DNA from: Kingdonia uniflora | Taxonomy: Eukaryota; Streptophyta; Magnoliopsida; Ranunculales; Circaeasteraceae | Direction: 5' to 3' | Assembly (NCBI GenBank): GCA_014058105.1 | Contig: JACGCM010001798.1 | Coordinates: 1,302,001-1,366,000 of the forward strand | DNA: 64,000 bases | In this document: one piece after another, positions 42,271 through 54,015 of the stretch | Layout: every line of letters begins with the position of its first letter | Numbering within the stretch: the stretch's first letter is position 1 | Position numbers and translations under genes: made by a program | The notes under the pieces: generated by a model | The model's input: the letters and a program-made list of their open reading frames with translations, nothing else | The model's database searches: none | Told to the model about the DNA's origin: nothing

Positions 42271-45200
42271 TCCATAACGATTCTCCAAAAGACATGGGAT
42301 GTCACCTTAGAGAGATCACTAGTAGTTTCTTTTCTAGTACAGACTTGATTTACTCTTTTTGTCAGTATTTTTGATTTTGTTGGGAACATATCATTTATAT
42401 TTCAATAAAGTGCTCGTGACATACATGAGATTTTCAATTTGATCTAAATTGTGATTATTCGAATTTATTGGTTGAGAAGTAGTTAAATTTTATATATGAT
42501 GGTTGATCTACTATATACAGCCTACTTATGGATCTAACTGCTCATTGAGCATGACCGATAATCGGATGAGTAGTAAAACATGTCTAAAAGACATTAGTAC
42601 CATATACTCGATCCCTTTTGATATATGAATATATTTCTTGTCTAACCTTGTGTATCGGGGATGACACGAATATCATTGGTGTAGCCAACATGCTAGAACG
42701 CACTGAGTACATCACGCTATTACTCTCTAAAGGTACGATACAGGGTATCTAGTCTACTTTATAAACTAGTAAATCAACCAAATTTTATTAAGTTTAAGGA
42801 GATACATGAAAATACTTTTATCACGTAATTACTATTAGAGAAAATGACAGACAAGGCTTTGTGTATTCACTCCATGTCTAAAGGTTAGAATACGCTATTG
42901 GAATGGTTTTCAATATACTTCTCAGGGCTCGAATAATGAGGATGATTATCGGGATTACATCTCAACTTTCTTTTAAAGGAGAGAAGATCCAGAGAGTGTA
43001 CGTGAAACGATAACTTTCAAAGAAAGTCTATTATTTCATCCTAGTATGACCAAGGTGAAGTGGGATTTCCAGCCTTTTCTCCAAACTTATCCATGGAGAG
43101 ATATGTGGACCTTTCTATCCACATTGTGGCTCACTTGAATATTTATGGTCATAATAGACGCATCTAAGAGATGGTCTTACGCTTTATTATTATTAAAATC
43201 TAGGAATGCAACATTAACACGACTTATCACTTAGATCATTCAATCTCAGGCTTAATTCTTGGATTAACTGATCAAAGTTGATTGATGCAACTTGACGGGG
43301 GATTGGGAGTTAGACTTACAGGATCTTGATGATTATTTTATCGTTAAATGGGATAAATGACTGAGCATCGTGAGTACATTCCATACCGAACTAGGGATTG
43401 GCAGAGAACCTAATCAAACGATTTAGGATAATCGTTAGGTCACTGATATTACGATCACAGCTTCCGGCTAGTGTGTGGGATATGTATTATTTCTCCCACA
43501 ACACTGATTAGGGTTCGTCCTATAGCAAATCATCAAATTATTTTTTCCCAAAAGTGACTAGTAACTAGGTCGGAGCCCAGTATCGTCCATCGACAAACAT
43601 TTAGATATTCTGTATAGGTGCCAATTGCACCACAATGTATGAAGATGAGACCCTCAACGTCGGCCTGGTATTATGTGGGTTATGATTCACATTTATCACA
43701 GGATATTTAGAACCTACTGGCTACGTATATACTGCAGGGTAAATAATTGTTACTTTGATAAGATAATATTCTCAGCATTTAAGGGAGATATGACAGTCAA
43801 TACTGAGGATGTTTCTAAGAGGTCTTGGAAAACACCATCGTTGTCTCATCTAGATCCCTATACATAAGTTAAGTGACAATAAGGTTCAACGGATTACAAA
43901 CCACCAATAGGTCGTAAATGAATTACCAGACAATTCATAGGTACTATTGAAGTACCGTAAGTATATGTACCTGCAAGTAATATATAGCAGAACGTTCCAG
44001 GGGAACTAGTACCGCAGCTGAACTTTCCAGAGGAATTAGTACAGCAAATGAATCTGAGGCTCGCGCTTAGTGCGGGGCACTATTGGAAGAAAGTATTCTG
44101 AGCCAAGGAGCTGCCGAATAAGGGACAAATATGACTAATGGTGTAGTCTGTTTATCGAGGATAAAATTACCCATCCATGAGGCAATAATAGCTACGCGAC
44201 CAGTTGATGTATTACTAGACTAGACCAGGGTAGCATATACGCGTATGATGATAAGAAGATATCGATATATTAAAAGTCTGTAATCGTACAATGTAGGATT
44301 GTATGGTTGACATTTGTTGACAAGTTATTCATATTCGATGTTGTACTCGCCATCAGGGATAAGGATTCAGAATCACTTATTATAAATAACTATATGTTGT
44401 TTTACATTGGCCAAAGTGAACATCTGGAATTTAAGCAGAGCTCAGCTTGCTAACATAATGCAAATTGATACAATTGAGCCTGTCGGTTATAAATAGGAAA
44501 GGTATGGAACATGATTAACTCGGATAGATAATTTGATCAAGGCAAGACTAGTTGCCCAAAAAATATTTAAGAGATCTATCATCGATTGTAGTGTAGCCTA
44601 TTACCCAGTTATGGATACTATAAGGTACTAATTAGTCTGTCAAGTTGTCGAGGACAAGCTAGACATACGTCTGATATAAATATCGTATATCTATATAGGA
44701 AACTAGATACAAATATCTACATAAACCTACTTGGGGTGGTATAAGCTTCTGGAAGTAATTAAGCCCGACTCACGAGGTGTGTAAGTAATAAAACTAGAAA
44801 ATTTATTGTTGACTTGAAGCAATCAGGGCCCATGTGGCATAACAAGTTAACTTAGTATTTAAAGGTCGGGGACTTTGTAAATATCCTTATTTGTCTATGC
44901 GTTCTTATTTAGAACACAGAAACTAGTTTCAGTGCCATCATAATAGTGTACTAAATGATTTGGACATAATTAGAACTCCGGGGAAGATTGCAAGAGCCGC
45001 CGAATACCTTGGGAAGAAATTTAAAATATAAGACCTTGGGAAATCAAGTTGTATCCCGATTTGCAGATCGAACATCTTGATAGTGGCATACTCATACACT
45101 AAACAATATATATCGGAAGAGTTATCCAACACTTCGATATGGATGTAGCACACGGTGCTAAGTCATTTATTGCGTGTCTATCACTTGGGTGTGGACAATG

Positions 45201-46191
45201 ACATCTTTCACCGTCCTAATAGGGGGAGAAAATCATAGGGCTGTGACGCCATAACTAAGAGGTGCTTTGCTATAGGTAGTTGGGTATACTAGATCCAATG
45301 ACTCATTTGCAGTAAACTGTTTGGCTTGCCATAGTTCTGTTCCTACCCAAAGGCACTAGATTGAGATTAAGTACATTCTGAGGTATCTGATCGATATGAA
45401 AGACTGGGGTCTGTTCTACTCGAAATGGTAAATATAAAAGTATAGAGTACACCGATACATAATATTTCTCAGACCCATATAGAGACTATTTTTAGATGGA
45501 TTATGTGTTTATGTACGGGGATACATAAAGATTCTTGAAGATCGATAAAGCAGACGGCGGTAGCTACACCTCGAACCACGAAGATTCTTGCACTTTATAA
45601 AGCTGGCTGAGAATGATGGTTGTGCTCCATGATACATCTCATCAACTGAAGTTGCAGCGTGTTTTATCCAAGATAAAACATCGACTATGTATGAAGGCAA
45701 TTTAGCTTACATCATTCGAGTCAATGACGATTTATCAATGGCGACATAACGAAACACATTTCACAGAAGCCATTCGATCCTTATAAATTATAAAAGGCAA
45801 ATGAGATTGGCGTTTTTCAAGATATTTTAAAAGACATCTTTTCAAATCTATGCACGAAGATCCTTGCACCACTTACGTTCAAGCAACTAGTACACGGAAT
45901 CGGCATGCAGAAGATTTACTTATCAATATCTCAAGGAGATCAACGTCAGGGGGAGTAGTCCCAGCCTGACGTGGACACATGCTTGTTGTACTCTTTTTCT
46001 TGATAGTGTAATTTTTATCCTAGGAGATTTTACTGACTGGAGGTTTTGATGAGGCAACGTATACACTTCCATAACCCATACAGGGCATAAGATTGTACTC
46101 TTTCCCTGCACAACTTTTTACCCAAGGGGTTTTGCTAGGCAGAGATTTTAATGAGGCAAGTCGTCCTGGTATGGAACACCCCAAGAGGGAG
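42271..46191 (+). pseudogene. Copia-2 pol relic and 3' untranslated region
   Basis: The coding is heavily decayed. An integrase-like stretch near 43060-43300 reads FMVIIDASKRWSYALLLLKS in mixed frames. An RT-RNase H end near 45190-45450 contains the equivalent of HW-x-x-I-K-Y-I-L-R-Y-L-x-D-M-K-D-W-G-L-F-Y, and DLFTKSM-like wording follows near 45830. The tail has TTGTACTC-TTTTTC, GGTTTTGATGAGGCAACG and GGGGTTTTGCTAGGCAGAG, typical of copia 3' ends. The purine tract CCAAGAGGGAG precedes the LTR. Confidence 0.7.
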
Positions 46192-46441
46192 TGTTAGGAG
46201 TTGGGTCCAAACACAAGCTAGGAACACAAGGGTTGGGGTGTTCTATTGGACTCCTAACAAAGTCCATAGGCCTTTAGGGTTATGGGAGAGTTTGAGTTGG
46301 TTTGGTAACCAATTCAATAAGGTTATCTCCTTTTGTATTACGTAAGATATAGTTCTCCAATATCAAAAAGAATTCTCTCTCTCAATTTCTCTCCAAAGAT
46401 ATAAAATATATAATCCTTCTCTAGTATTATATTTCCTAACA
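46192..46441 (+). repeat. Copia-2 3' LTR, 250 bp
   Basis: It starts TGTTAGGAGTTGGGTCC and ends TTTCCTAACA, followed by the target duplication AAGAT. The peptide gene 3 promoter resumes immediately. Confidence 0.9.
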
Positions 46442-46523
46442 AAGATTACATTCAGCTTTAACTCATTAAAGTTATTTAATATTTTCAACAATAAAAAGAT
46501 TTTTATTAATTGATAAAAAGGTT

Positions 46524-46536
46524 TTATATATAAACC
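46524..46536 (+). promoter_or_regulatory. TATA box of peptide gene 3
   Basis: TTTATATATAAACCCTAG lies about 25-30 bp before the ATG and matches the box of gene 4. Only some 80 bp of native promoter remain between it and the Copia-2 LTR. Confidence 0.65.
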
Positions 46537-46551
46537 CTAGTCCTAGCTTAC

Positions 46552-46896
46552 ATGTTTTATCAGTCATCCATGGTGATGGCTGCGACTACAAAGCTCATCA
46601 GCGTTATTCTCGCTCTCTTTTTCTTTATCCTTGCTCTCTCCCCCGTCACCGAAAGTATGTACAATCATCTTCAATCACAGTTTTTTATTTGGGGACAACA
46701 ATCTTTCTTATTTTTATATGTTGTAATTATATGCAGAGAGAATCCAATGCCGAGTATTAAGGATGAAAATAGTCACGGGGGATTTAATAACAGCAAACCC
46801 CATAATGCTATATGTGTGGGAGTTGAAGCGAAATTTTGTAATTCAGCAGTCGGACCTTGCTGGACATGCTTGATTAGTGGTTCTTCACCCATTTAG
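46552..46896 (+). pseudogene. Cysteine-rich secreted peptide gene 3, C-terminus deleted
   Basis: Exon 1 (46552-46654) encodes MFYQSSMVMAATTKLISVIL and the rest of a signal peptide ending SPVTE. The intron starts GTATGT, but its acceptor has changed: the TATAG/GC of the paralogues reads TATATGC here. The next AG would shift the frame; the one two bases on (46737-46738) would restore it with two codons lost. Exon 2 keeps ICVGVEAKFC and GPCWTC, then ends LISGSSPI. The last two cysteines are gone because about 90 bp between two CATG sequences, one in the exon and one in the 3' flank, have been deleted. Its promoter has been cut by Copia-2. A poly(A) signal AATAAAGT remains at about 46951. Confidence 0.85.
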
Positions 46897-46979
46897 TTGA
46901 TGTTCCTTTATTTTTTGAATGTTATTGCTTTGGAATTGCTCTATGATTTCAATAAAGTGGGGATTGGTTTCGCAAAAGT

Positions 46980-47580
46980 CTTAAATGCATTATGCATCCC
47001 ATAATCAGGTGACTTGTAGATAGCAACAGTGATTATCTTCTGTATTGATACGGAATGATGGTCTAACGTTAAGTTTTGCTGCCAAATAATTGTCTGAATC
47101 TGGGACCGCTCACAACTGTTACTAGACCGATCACAATAGACAGTAGTGAAAAAGAAACATTAGAACTGAATGGGTTGAGGCTAGATAGCATTTCCTTTAT
47201 GATCTTTGCGAGTATAGTCGTCGTCGTCGTGTAGTACTTGCTGGTGTTATCAAATTAATTGACGACCATAGTTGTTGAAACTCAAAAAGAGCTTGTGAAA
47301 GTGCATGTTGTTGTACCTATCTAATTTGATTATCATTGTAATTTTTTTTCCAATGCTTTACGGTTACACTTGTTTGATTTATCGAAAGTATTCTACATCT
47401 GTTGAAAGAAAATCTTTAATCTATCTTGATTTTGGTTAAAGCGGAAAAGCGCAATCTATCTTTTTTCAATTGCTTTATCCTGTAATAAATCACAGAAATA
47501 TCTTATCTTTTCACAAAATTTTAGTGGGGGAGCTGCCTGCGCCCACTTGTCGCTTACCAGCACCCCCACTGACATAACAG
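46980..47580. other. Duplicated 3' flank of peptide gene 3 and spacer
   Basis: The stretch from ATCAGGTGACTTGTAGAT to GCCAAATAATTGTCTGAAT matches the 3' flank of gene 1. A short GTCGTCGTCGTCGT run lies at about 47218. No gene is seen up to the TATA box of gene 4. Confidence 0.55.
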
Positions 47581-47583
47581 TGC

Positions 47584-47594
47584 TCTATATAAAC
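47584..47594 (+). promoter_or_regulatory. TATA box of peptide gene 4
   Basis: CTCTATATAAACCCTAGC lies about 25-30 bp before the ATG, in the same context as gene 3. Confidence 0.7.
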
Positions 47595-47613
47595 CCTAGC
47601 TACCATAGTTTAC

Positions 47614-47998
47614 ATGTTCTATCAGTCATCCATGGTGACTACTAAGCTCATCAATGTTAATCTCGCTCTCCTTTTCCTCGTCATCCTTGCTCTCTCCACC
47701 CTTACCGAAAGTAAGTACCATTACCTTCAATCCCGGTTTTATTTTGTGAACAACATTTTATATGCTTATTTCTAGTTTTGTAATTATAGGCAGAGAAAAT
47801 CCAATAGTGAGTCTTAAGGATGAAAATAGTCATAACACGACATTCAGTGACAGCAAAAGAATCACCATTACTGTGTGTATTCTAGATCATGGATGCAATA
47901 CAGCAACAGAAATTTGCTGGGCATGTGCGCCAGCATCCCGACCTGTCGTAACATATTATCGCACTTTAGCAGAATGCCGCACTAAATGTCGTGACTAA
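47614..47998 (+). CDS. Cysteine-rich secreted peptide gene 4, ESF1/MEG-like, intact
   Basis: Exons 47614-47710 and 47790-47998 are joined over a 79-bp phase-1 intron (GTAAGTACC...TTATAG) to give 101 residues. Two in-frame ATGs are possible, 47614 (MFYQSSMVTTKLINV) and 47632 (MVTTK, the equivalent of gene 2). The later one gives the more typical signal peptide, LALLFLVILALSTLTE. The mature peptide begins SRENPIVSLKDENSHN and has six cysteines: VCILDHGC, EICWAC, then YYRTLAECRTKC before the final RD. Spacing is C-x5-C-x7-C-x2-C-x17-C-x3-C. It differs from gene 2 by basic rather than acidic residues in the last loop (TKC versus DNC). It is presumed secreted. AATAAAGTGGG at about 48098 is the likely poly(A) signal. 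Confidence 0.85.
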
Positions 47999-48109
47999 TG
48001 CATATTTGATTAGTGCTTGCTTAATTCCTCCCCCAGTTTGATGTTTCTTTTATTTTCCAATGTTACTGCTTTCGAATTGCTTTATACTAATTTTCAATAA
48101 AGTGGGATT

Positions 48110-48659
48110 CTCTGAGTCTTTTTTCACAAGTGCCTTGCAAGATGTAACTACCCGTAGTGATTATCATCTGAAATTCAATGAATAATGATAGTCTAACATT
48201 TAGATAAACTAGATTTATATTTGTTGCCAAATAATTCTTATGTGTGCTTGATAGATCATTGTCCACGAACTGTCTGTGTTGCATAATAAGATCGTTCTAA
48301 TTAAGAATCGATGTCATCTCGGCTTCCATTCATTCATGATATGTTTGTGACTTTTTGTTAAAACTAATGAATGATCCTGGTGGGCTGGTCCCTAATGCTA
48401 CTTTGTGCAAGATAATATCCTACACCTAGATCAGGAACTGTAATGGAATGGATATCCTAACAGGAACATATTAAAACTGTCTTGAGATATGAATAACATT
48501 AACTTAATTTATGAACAATTTCGATTATGCTAAAAAGTTGTAAGTTTGAAGCGATGTTCCTCTAATATCTCCTGTAGCTATCAAGAACCAAATTTTGCAA
48601 CGTTGATCATAAATTCAAAAAAAAAAAATATGGTAAGTTTCGTAAACCAGAGAACTATC
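48110..48659. other. Duplicated 3' flank of peptide gene 4
   Basis: Blocks shared with the 3' flank of genes 1 to 3 (GCCAAATAATTCTTATG; GGCTTCCATTCATTCATGAT; GAACATATTAAAACT) continue to about 48560. Copia-3 then begins after the target site CTATC. Confidence 0.55.
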
Positions 48660-48810
48660 TGTGAAGTGACAGACTATTTGAATTTAATTCTCTATCTTTA
48701 TTTACATGACTCCTTCCTCATTATATAGATGAGGTTGTTACATATAGATAATAACAACAAGCTAAACTCTAGGAATATCTAAGTAACAGCATACTGATAC
48801 TTTGTTGTAA

Positions 48811-49479
48811 CTATGAAGATTTTGAGGACTTGGTTGAGATTTTCTCTTGACTTGGCTTAATACCTTCCCGCAAGTTGAGCGTGAGTGGACGAATGGTCAA
48901 CTTGTCTCTAAGTTGCTGAAATCGTGGTGATCCGAGTCCCTTGGTGAAGATATCGGCAATTTGATCCTTGGTGGAGATGAAGCGGACATCAAGTTGCTTA
49001 TGAGCAACTCGTTCTCTTACAAAATGATAATCGATTTCTATATGTTTCATACGTGAATGAAACACAGGATTGGCCGTGAAATAGGTAGCACCTACCTTGT
49101 CGCACCATAAAGTTGGAGAAGAAAAAGGAATACCAAGTTCATACATGAGTGATTGAATCCATATTACCTTGGCGGTAGCAATAGCTAGACCACGATATTC
49201 AGCTTCAGTACTTGAGCGAGAAACAGTCTTTCGCTTTCGAGCGCTCCATGAAATCAGATTGTCTCCAAGAATCACACAATACCCACTGTTTGATCTCCAA
49301 TCATCTGGGCATCCAGCCCAATCTGCATCAGAGTAAGCATGGATTTGTAAATTGGGCGATCGTCGAAGAAGTAGGCCATAATCTACAGTGTTTTTGAGAT
49401 ACCGTAAAATTTGTTTAACCGCAACCCAATGTTCCTCAGTTGGGTCATGCATAAATTGACAAACTTTGTTAACAGCCAC
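48811..49479 (-). CDS. Copia-3 RNase H, open 222-residue frame
   Basis: The frame is the C-terminal part of Pol: [66 protein letters not shown] and DIFTKGL. The catalytic acidic residues of the copia RNase H (D in SDADWAG, E in TEAEYR) are kept. It is the longest clean frame of the element, and its C-terminus runs into the LTR. The start given is an alternative codon inside a longer broken polyprotein. Confidence 0.85.
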   Translation of the reverse strand: MAVNKVCQFMHDPTEEHWVAVKQILRYLKNTVDYGLLLRRSPNLQIHAYSDADWAGCPDDWRSNSGYCVILGDNLISWSARKRKTVSRSSTEAEYRGLAIATAKVIWIQSLMYELGIPFSSPTLWCDKVGATYFTANPVFHSRMKHIEIDYHFVRERVAHKQLDVRFISTKDQIADIFTKGLGSPRFQQLRDKLTIRPLTLNLREGIKPSQEKISTKSSKSS

Positions 49480-49489
49480 CGAGATATCG

Positions 49490-50350
49490 AGTCTCGTGAA
49501 TGTAAGATATTGTAGCGCTCCTACTACACTACGATATTGTGTAGAATCTGGAAATTTGTGGCTACCATCTTTCGTTAACTGAGTTTTTGCAGCTAGCGGA
49601 GTATGAATTGGTTTAACTCCATCAAGATTGGTACGACGTAAAACATCTGTGATATACTTGCGTTGTGATAGAAAAAGTCCCTCTTTGAATGAAATTGCCT
49701 ATATGCCCAAGAAGTAATGCAGGTTACCCAAATCTTTAATAGCAAATGCAAAATTAAGTTGAGTAATTACCTGATCAATGAGTTTGGAACTAGACCCAGT
49801 GACAATAATATCATCTACATAGATGAGAATATAAGTTGTCGAGATATTATCTTGTTGAAAAAGGAGCGGTGAGTCCGCTTTTGATAGTTGAAAACCCAAG
49901 CCAATAAGGAATGTGCTTAACCAAGAATAACACATGCGAGGTGCCTATTTGAGGCCGTAGAGTGCTTTGTGAAGGCGGTACACATGGGTAGGATACCGTT
50001 GATCAAAAATCCAGGAGGTTGCTTTATGAACACTTCCTCATTTAATATGCCATGTAAGAAAGCATTTTGAACATCTAACTGGCGAAGCGGCCAGTTATGC
50101 ACGAGAGCAATAGATAAAACAATACGAATGGTGCATGGCTTAACCACCGGGATAAATGTTTTATAGTAGTCAATTCCTTCTTTTTGATTGAATCCATTGG
50201 CAACTAACCGGGGTTTATAACAGTTAATGGATCCATCAGCACTGCGTTTAAGTCAAAAAACGCATTTGCATTCTACCACATTCTTGTTTGGTTGTGATGG
50301 TATTAACGTCTATGTTTCATTTTTTATAAGAGCATTGAATTTTTCATCCA
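49490..50350 (-). pseudogene. Copia-3 reverse transcriptase, broken
   Basis: RT motifs [20 protein letters not shown] and KQPPGFL (50147-49917) and ILIYVDDIIVTGSSSKLIDQ with KDLGNLHYFLGI (49935-49699) lie in different frames. The catalytic YVDD is intact. An upstream shift near 49930 and stops near 50250 break it. Confidence 0.85.
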
Positions 50351-51076
50351 TCGCATGCCTCCAATTTTGATTGGACGAAGCTTGTATGAAGCAAGTAGGT
50401 TCAGTAACATCATTGTCTTACAAAGGATACTTTATTGCTGTAAGGCACAGCTTGTTGATAGGTTTGTATATCCCATCTTAACCGCGAGTAACCATGTGGT
50501 GTTGTGTTACAAAGTTAGTGATGGTATGTTGGTTTTGAGATGATACTGGGGATGTTGTGGTTGGGAAAGATAATGGTGGGTCTGCATGTATTGTTGGAGG
50601 TGGTGAAGAGGCAATAAATATGTTGGGTGGTGATGGAGAGTCTAATGGAGTATTATGGTCTGGTGTATGGTCTGAATTGCTTGTAGATGGAGGAGTTTGT
50701 AGAGTGATGAATTTATGGCGGTGATCTGACAAACACTGATGTTGTTGCTTGGCGTGCGCACACGGATTGAGATTTCTCTAAAAGAGGGAATACTGTTTCT
50801 TGAAAAAGAACATGTCGCGAGATGTAAACCCGATTAGTAGAACGATGATAGCACATGTAACCCTTATGAGCATTGCAATATCCAATGAATACACAAGGCA
50901 AAGATCTAAATGCTAATTTATGAGGGTTATATGGTCTTAAGTTTGGATAACAAAGGCATCCAAACGCGAGAAGATTGGTGTAATCTGACTTGGTTCCAAA
51001 GAGGAGTTCCATAGGCGACTTTTCATTATTTGTCGATGGTAAGCGATTGATTAAGTAGCATGCTGTGGTAAACCCC

Positions 51077-51690
51077 TCAACCCAAAAACTTAATGGGGGC
51101 ATGGTTTATAAGCGAGAGATCGGATTCAACAATGTGTCTATGACGACGTTCGGCAAGCCCATTTTGTGCGGGCGTATGAGGACAAGAAAAACGATGGAAA
51201 ATTCCTTGATTATCAAGATATGGGGTAAACTTTTTAAACTCGCCACCATTGTCGGAGTGAAAAATTTTAATTTTATGTTCAAGGATATTTTCAATTTTGT
51301 TTTTTAATGTGATAAAGATGGTTAAAGCATCATATTTGCGAGTAAGTGGATAAATCCAGATGTAGCGACTATAAACATCCATGAGCTATAAGTAATAATG
51401 AAAATCGTCCCTTGATAGAATTGGTGAAGGTCCCCATAGATCATAAACAATTAAGCTTAGCGGTGAATATGAAGTTGAATTTAAAGGGAAAGGCAGCCTG
51501 CAACTTTTGCTAACATGACACGAATTACAAAATGAAAATAACTTATTAAACAATGGTAACGAATTAGACTCAATGACTTTATTAACTATCTGAAGCATCG
51601 GATATCCTAAGCGTTCGTGCCATAATGAAACTGACTCGGAGAGAAGTACAGAAGGCTGGGGAACCGGTGCTGCATCTCGCAAGCATTATT
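51077..51690 (-). pseudogene. Copia-3 integrase, broken
   Basis: The GAG-pre-integrase zinc region (SLWHERLGYPMLQIVNKVIE, FCNSCHVSKSCRLPF) is followed by IVYDLWGPSP, FHSDNGGEFK and HTPAQNGLAERRHRHIVE with the D-D-E residues. The Leu-Met change (TAT-AGC-TCA) near 51385 includes a stop that splits the domain. The chromodomain-free C-terminal part continues at 50713-51102. Confidence 0.88.
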
Positions 51691-51699
51691 AAAATAGTA

Positions 51700-52886
51700 A
51701 AGGTCTCTTTCATTCTTTCTTTGGATCAATACTTTCCACGTGGGGCAGTCCTTTACAACAAAAAAGGTTGGATGAAATTTAAAAAATATATTATTATCAA
51801 TTGAAAATTGTGATACTGAGAGTAAATTGGCGAATATGTTAGGAACGTGATAAAGGTTTTGTAAAAGATAGTTATTTAAATCTGAGGTAAGGTGATGTGT
51901 AGCACCACTATCCGGTGTCCAATTATAATCAGCAATTGATCTAGGTGCAACAACATATGCTGTTGGTAGTGAAGAACAGTGGAACTTCTTATCGGAACGG
52001 TGTCAACAATTAGTAGCAACATGATTTTTTCGACCACATATAGTGAATAGTTCATATTCATTTTGGAAGGATTGAGGACGATTCTAAAATTGATTATTAC
52101 CTTGAATACGGTTGCGGCTCTGATTACCGTAGTTAGAACGGGGACTATTCTGTGTCGAACCAAACTTCGTGGAGATGTTGCGACGATGAACTGTAACATT
52201 AGCAACTGGGTTTTGTAGCACGGGACTTTGAGCCTCAACCCTCATATCAAACGCGAGTAGATGGGCATGGAAGTCATCCATTACGACATCATCTATTGTG
52301 GTTGTAAGAGTAGTGACGATAGCGTCATAGGTGGAGTTGAGCCCATTGAGGATCATTTGCTGTAAATCAAAATCTGGAATGGGCTTCCCCGTAGCTGCAA
52401 GACTATCTGCAAGAGTCTTAGCATGAAGAAAATATTCAACGCTTGGTTACCTTTTCTTATGGTCTAAAGTTCACGGCGTATCTGCAGGATACGTGCTCTT
52501 AACTTGGAAGCAAAATGCTTATCTAGTACTACCCAAGTAGCACAGGAAGAACTGAGGCCAACGACTTGTGCAAGAACTGTCTTTGATAATGAAGAGAGCA
52601 ACCATCCAAGCAATATTTGATCCTACCTTTTCCAAGCGAAATAAGCCGGATTAGGCTCATTATTAGAAGTGGGACAAGGAGGACACTCATTTGTCCCATC
52701 AACGTATCCCTCAAGGTTAAGTAAAGGCATGAACTGGGTGTGCCAAAGAAGATAATTATGGCGATCTAGTTTGACAGAGATTAGATAATGAATGTGGGTA
52801 GTCTGAAGTATTTGTTGGGACACAAGGCTAGGGGTTGAAGATGAGGAAGCTACGGAGGAAGAATTGGAGATATGTTCTTCGGCCAT
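51700..52886 (-). pseudogene. Copia-3 Gag and protease, broken
   Basis: The ATG at 52886 opens MAEEHISNSSSVASSSSTPS and HYLISVKLDRHNYLLWHTQF, a copia Gag N-terminus with L-x-x-x-N-Y-x-x-W. MILNGLNSTYDAIVTTLTT follows at 52356. The zinc knuckle near 52040 keeps CGRKNHVATNC but has lost its first cysteine. Protease reads WTPDSGATHHLT near 51900. Confidence 0.85.
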
Positions 52887-53159
52887 TGTAGGGAGATGAT
52901 GGAGGTTAGCTTTCTCTTTATTTTATAGAGGATCGATTTAGGGTGATACCATGTGAAGTGACATACTTTTTGAATTTAATTATCGATCTTTATTTACATG
53001 AATCCTTCCTTATTATATAGATAAGGTTGTTACATATAGATAATAACAACAAACTAAACTCTGGGAATATCTAAGTAACAACATACTGATACTTTGTTGT
53101 AACTATGAAGATTTTGAGGACTTGGTTGAGATCTTCTCTTGACTTGGCTTAATACTATC

Positions 53160-54000
53160 CACCCTGATATGCAAGAAGGTTATGACTGTTAGGTTTACGG
53201 CAAAAAATGTAACAGAAAAATTGGGCAAGGAAAGTCAAGCGGCTAAGTCAACTCTGACTCTGCCCAGTCCTTGTTGTTTTTGTGTTTGACTCGGGTGCTA
53301 CTTGGTTGCCGGCTCAAAACCCGAGTAAGCATAAAACAAAAGCATCTAATTCTTTTTGGTTCTTTTGATTATGGAAACTTTTAATTCATTAGGATTTTAG
53401 TTTTAGGTTTTCTAGGAGGAGTGTCCAAAACCCTAATGAGACTTTGATTATTGAAATGTCTGACTACTTGAGATTAATTAATTTCAATTAATTTAGGTTA
53501 AATTTAATAGATAAGATAATTTTTGAATTAATGGTCTAACCCTAGCCTAATTCAAGTTGATTCAATTATCTAGTAACAACAATCAATAGTAAATCAAGCA
53601 CAAGGACAAGCAATTTTAACCCTATGGGAAACCTATCTCAGGAGAAAAACCCACAGGTCACTGCCGAATCGGCCGACAGCTAAAAATCTACTATTAAAGA
53701 AAATAAATTACGATAATTCAATCACTTACAAACTCGATAAGCACATCATGTGGTTACCTCTATTTTAATTGAGCTTCTTGCACCGATTCCTCATTCTTGC
53801 AATGTTTTGCTTCAATCTCCCATCAAAACATCCAAGCTTGAAACACACAAGCTTTTTAAAACATAATTAAGTTTTCAAATTCTTCGATTGATTCAATTTA
53901 ATTTTTACTTCACGTTAAATTGCTCGTTGAATTCTATCTTCACTCTAAAATCGCAAGCCTTTGAAAAGTTGGTTGTAGAAGAAAATGTCTTTTATAAGAA
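53160..54000. other. Unassigned sequence
   Basis: No gene is seen. The stretch from 53380 on (TAGGTTTTCTAGGAGGAGTG, CTAACCCTAGCC, GCTTGAAACACACAAGC) looks like LTR or intron sequence leading into the palindrome array at 54016. Confidence 0.35.
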
Positions 54001-54015
54001 AACTGAAATTTTGTA

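Larger units (their letters stand above)
17532..46441 (+). mobile_element. Copia-2: copia element hosting Tat-1 and CACTA
   Basis: LTRs at 17532-17785 and 46192-46441 start TGTTAGGAGTTGGGTCC and end TTCCTAACA. The 5-bp target duplication AAGAT (17527-17531 and 46442-46446) is perfect. Without the nested Tat-1 (21.6 kb) the element is about 7.3 kb. The coding order is Gag with zinc knuckle, integrase, then the RT-RNase H end. The sequence after the 5' LTR (CGTTATTAGCACG) is not the common initiator-Met primer site, so its primer is unusual or the site has diverged. It is inserted about 110 bp upstream of the ATG of peptide gene 3. Confidence 0.9.
48660..53154 (-). mobile_element. Copia-3: short-LTR copia retrotransposon, minus strand
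   Basis: The element is 4,495 bp with 203-bp LTRs at 48660-48862 and 52952-53154 and a perfect target duplication CTATC (48655-48659 and 53155-53159). On the minus strand the order is LTR, primer site TGGTATCA (52944-52951), Gag, protease, integrase, RT, RNase H, purine tract GCGGGAAGGTA, LTR. Small size and LTRs suggest an Ale-type lineage. The LTRs differ at about eleven positions by eye. In both LTRs the plus-strand end reads TTAATA where CA is expected, so in element orientation the LTR begins TA instead of TG. Confidence 0.93.

Noticed and set aside
47214..47240. GTCGTCGTCGTCGT run
   Set aside because: A short trinucleotide run with no accompanying structure.
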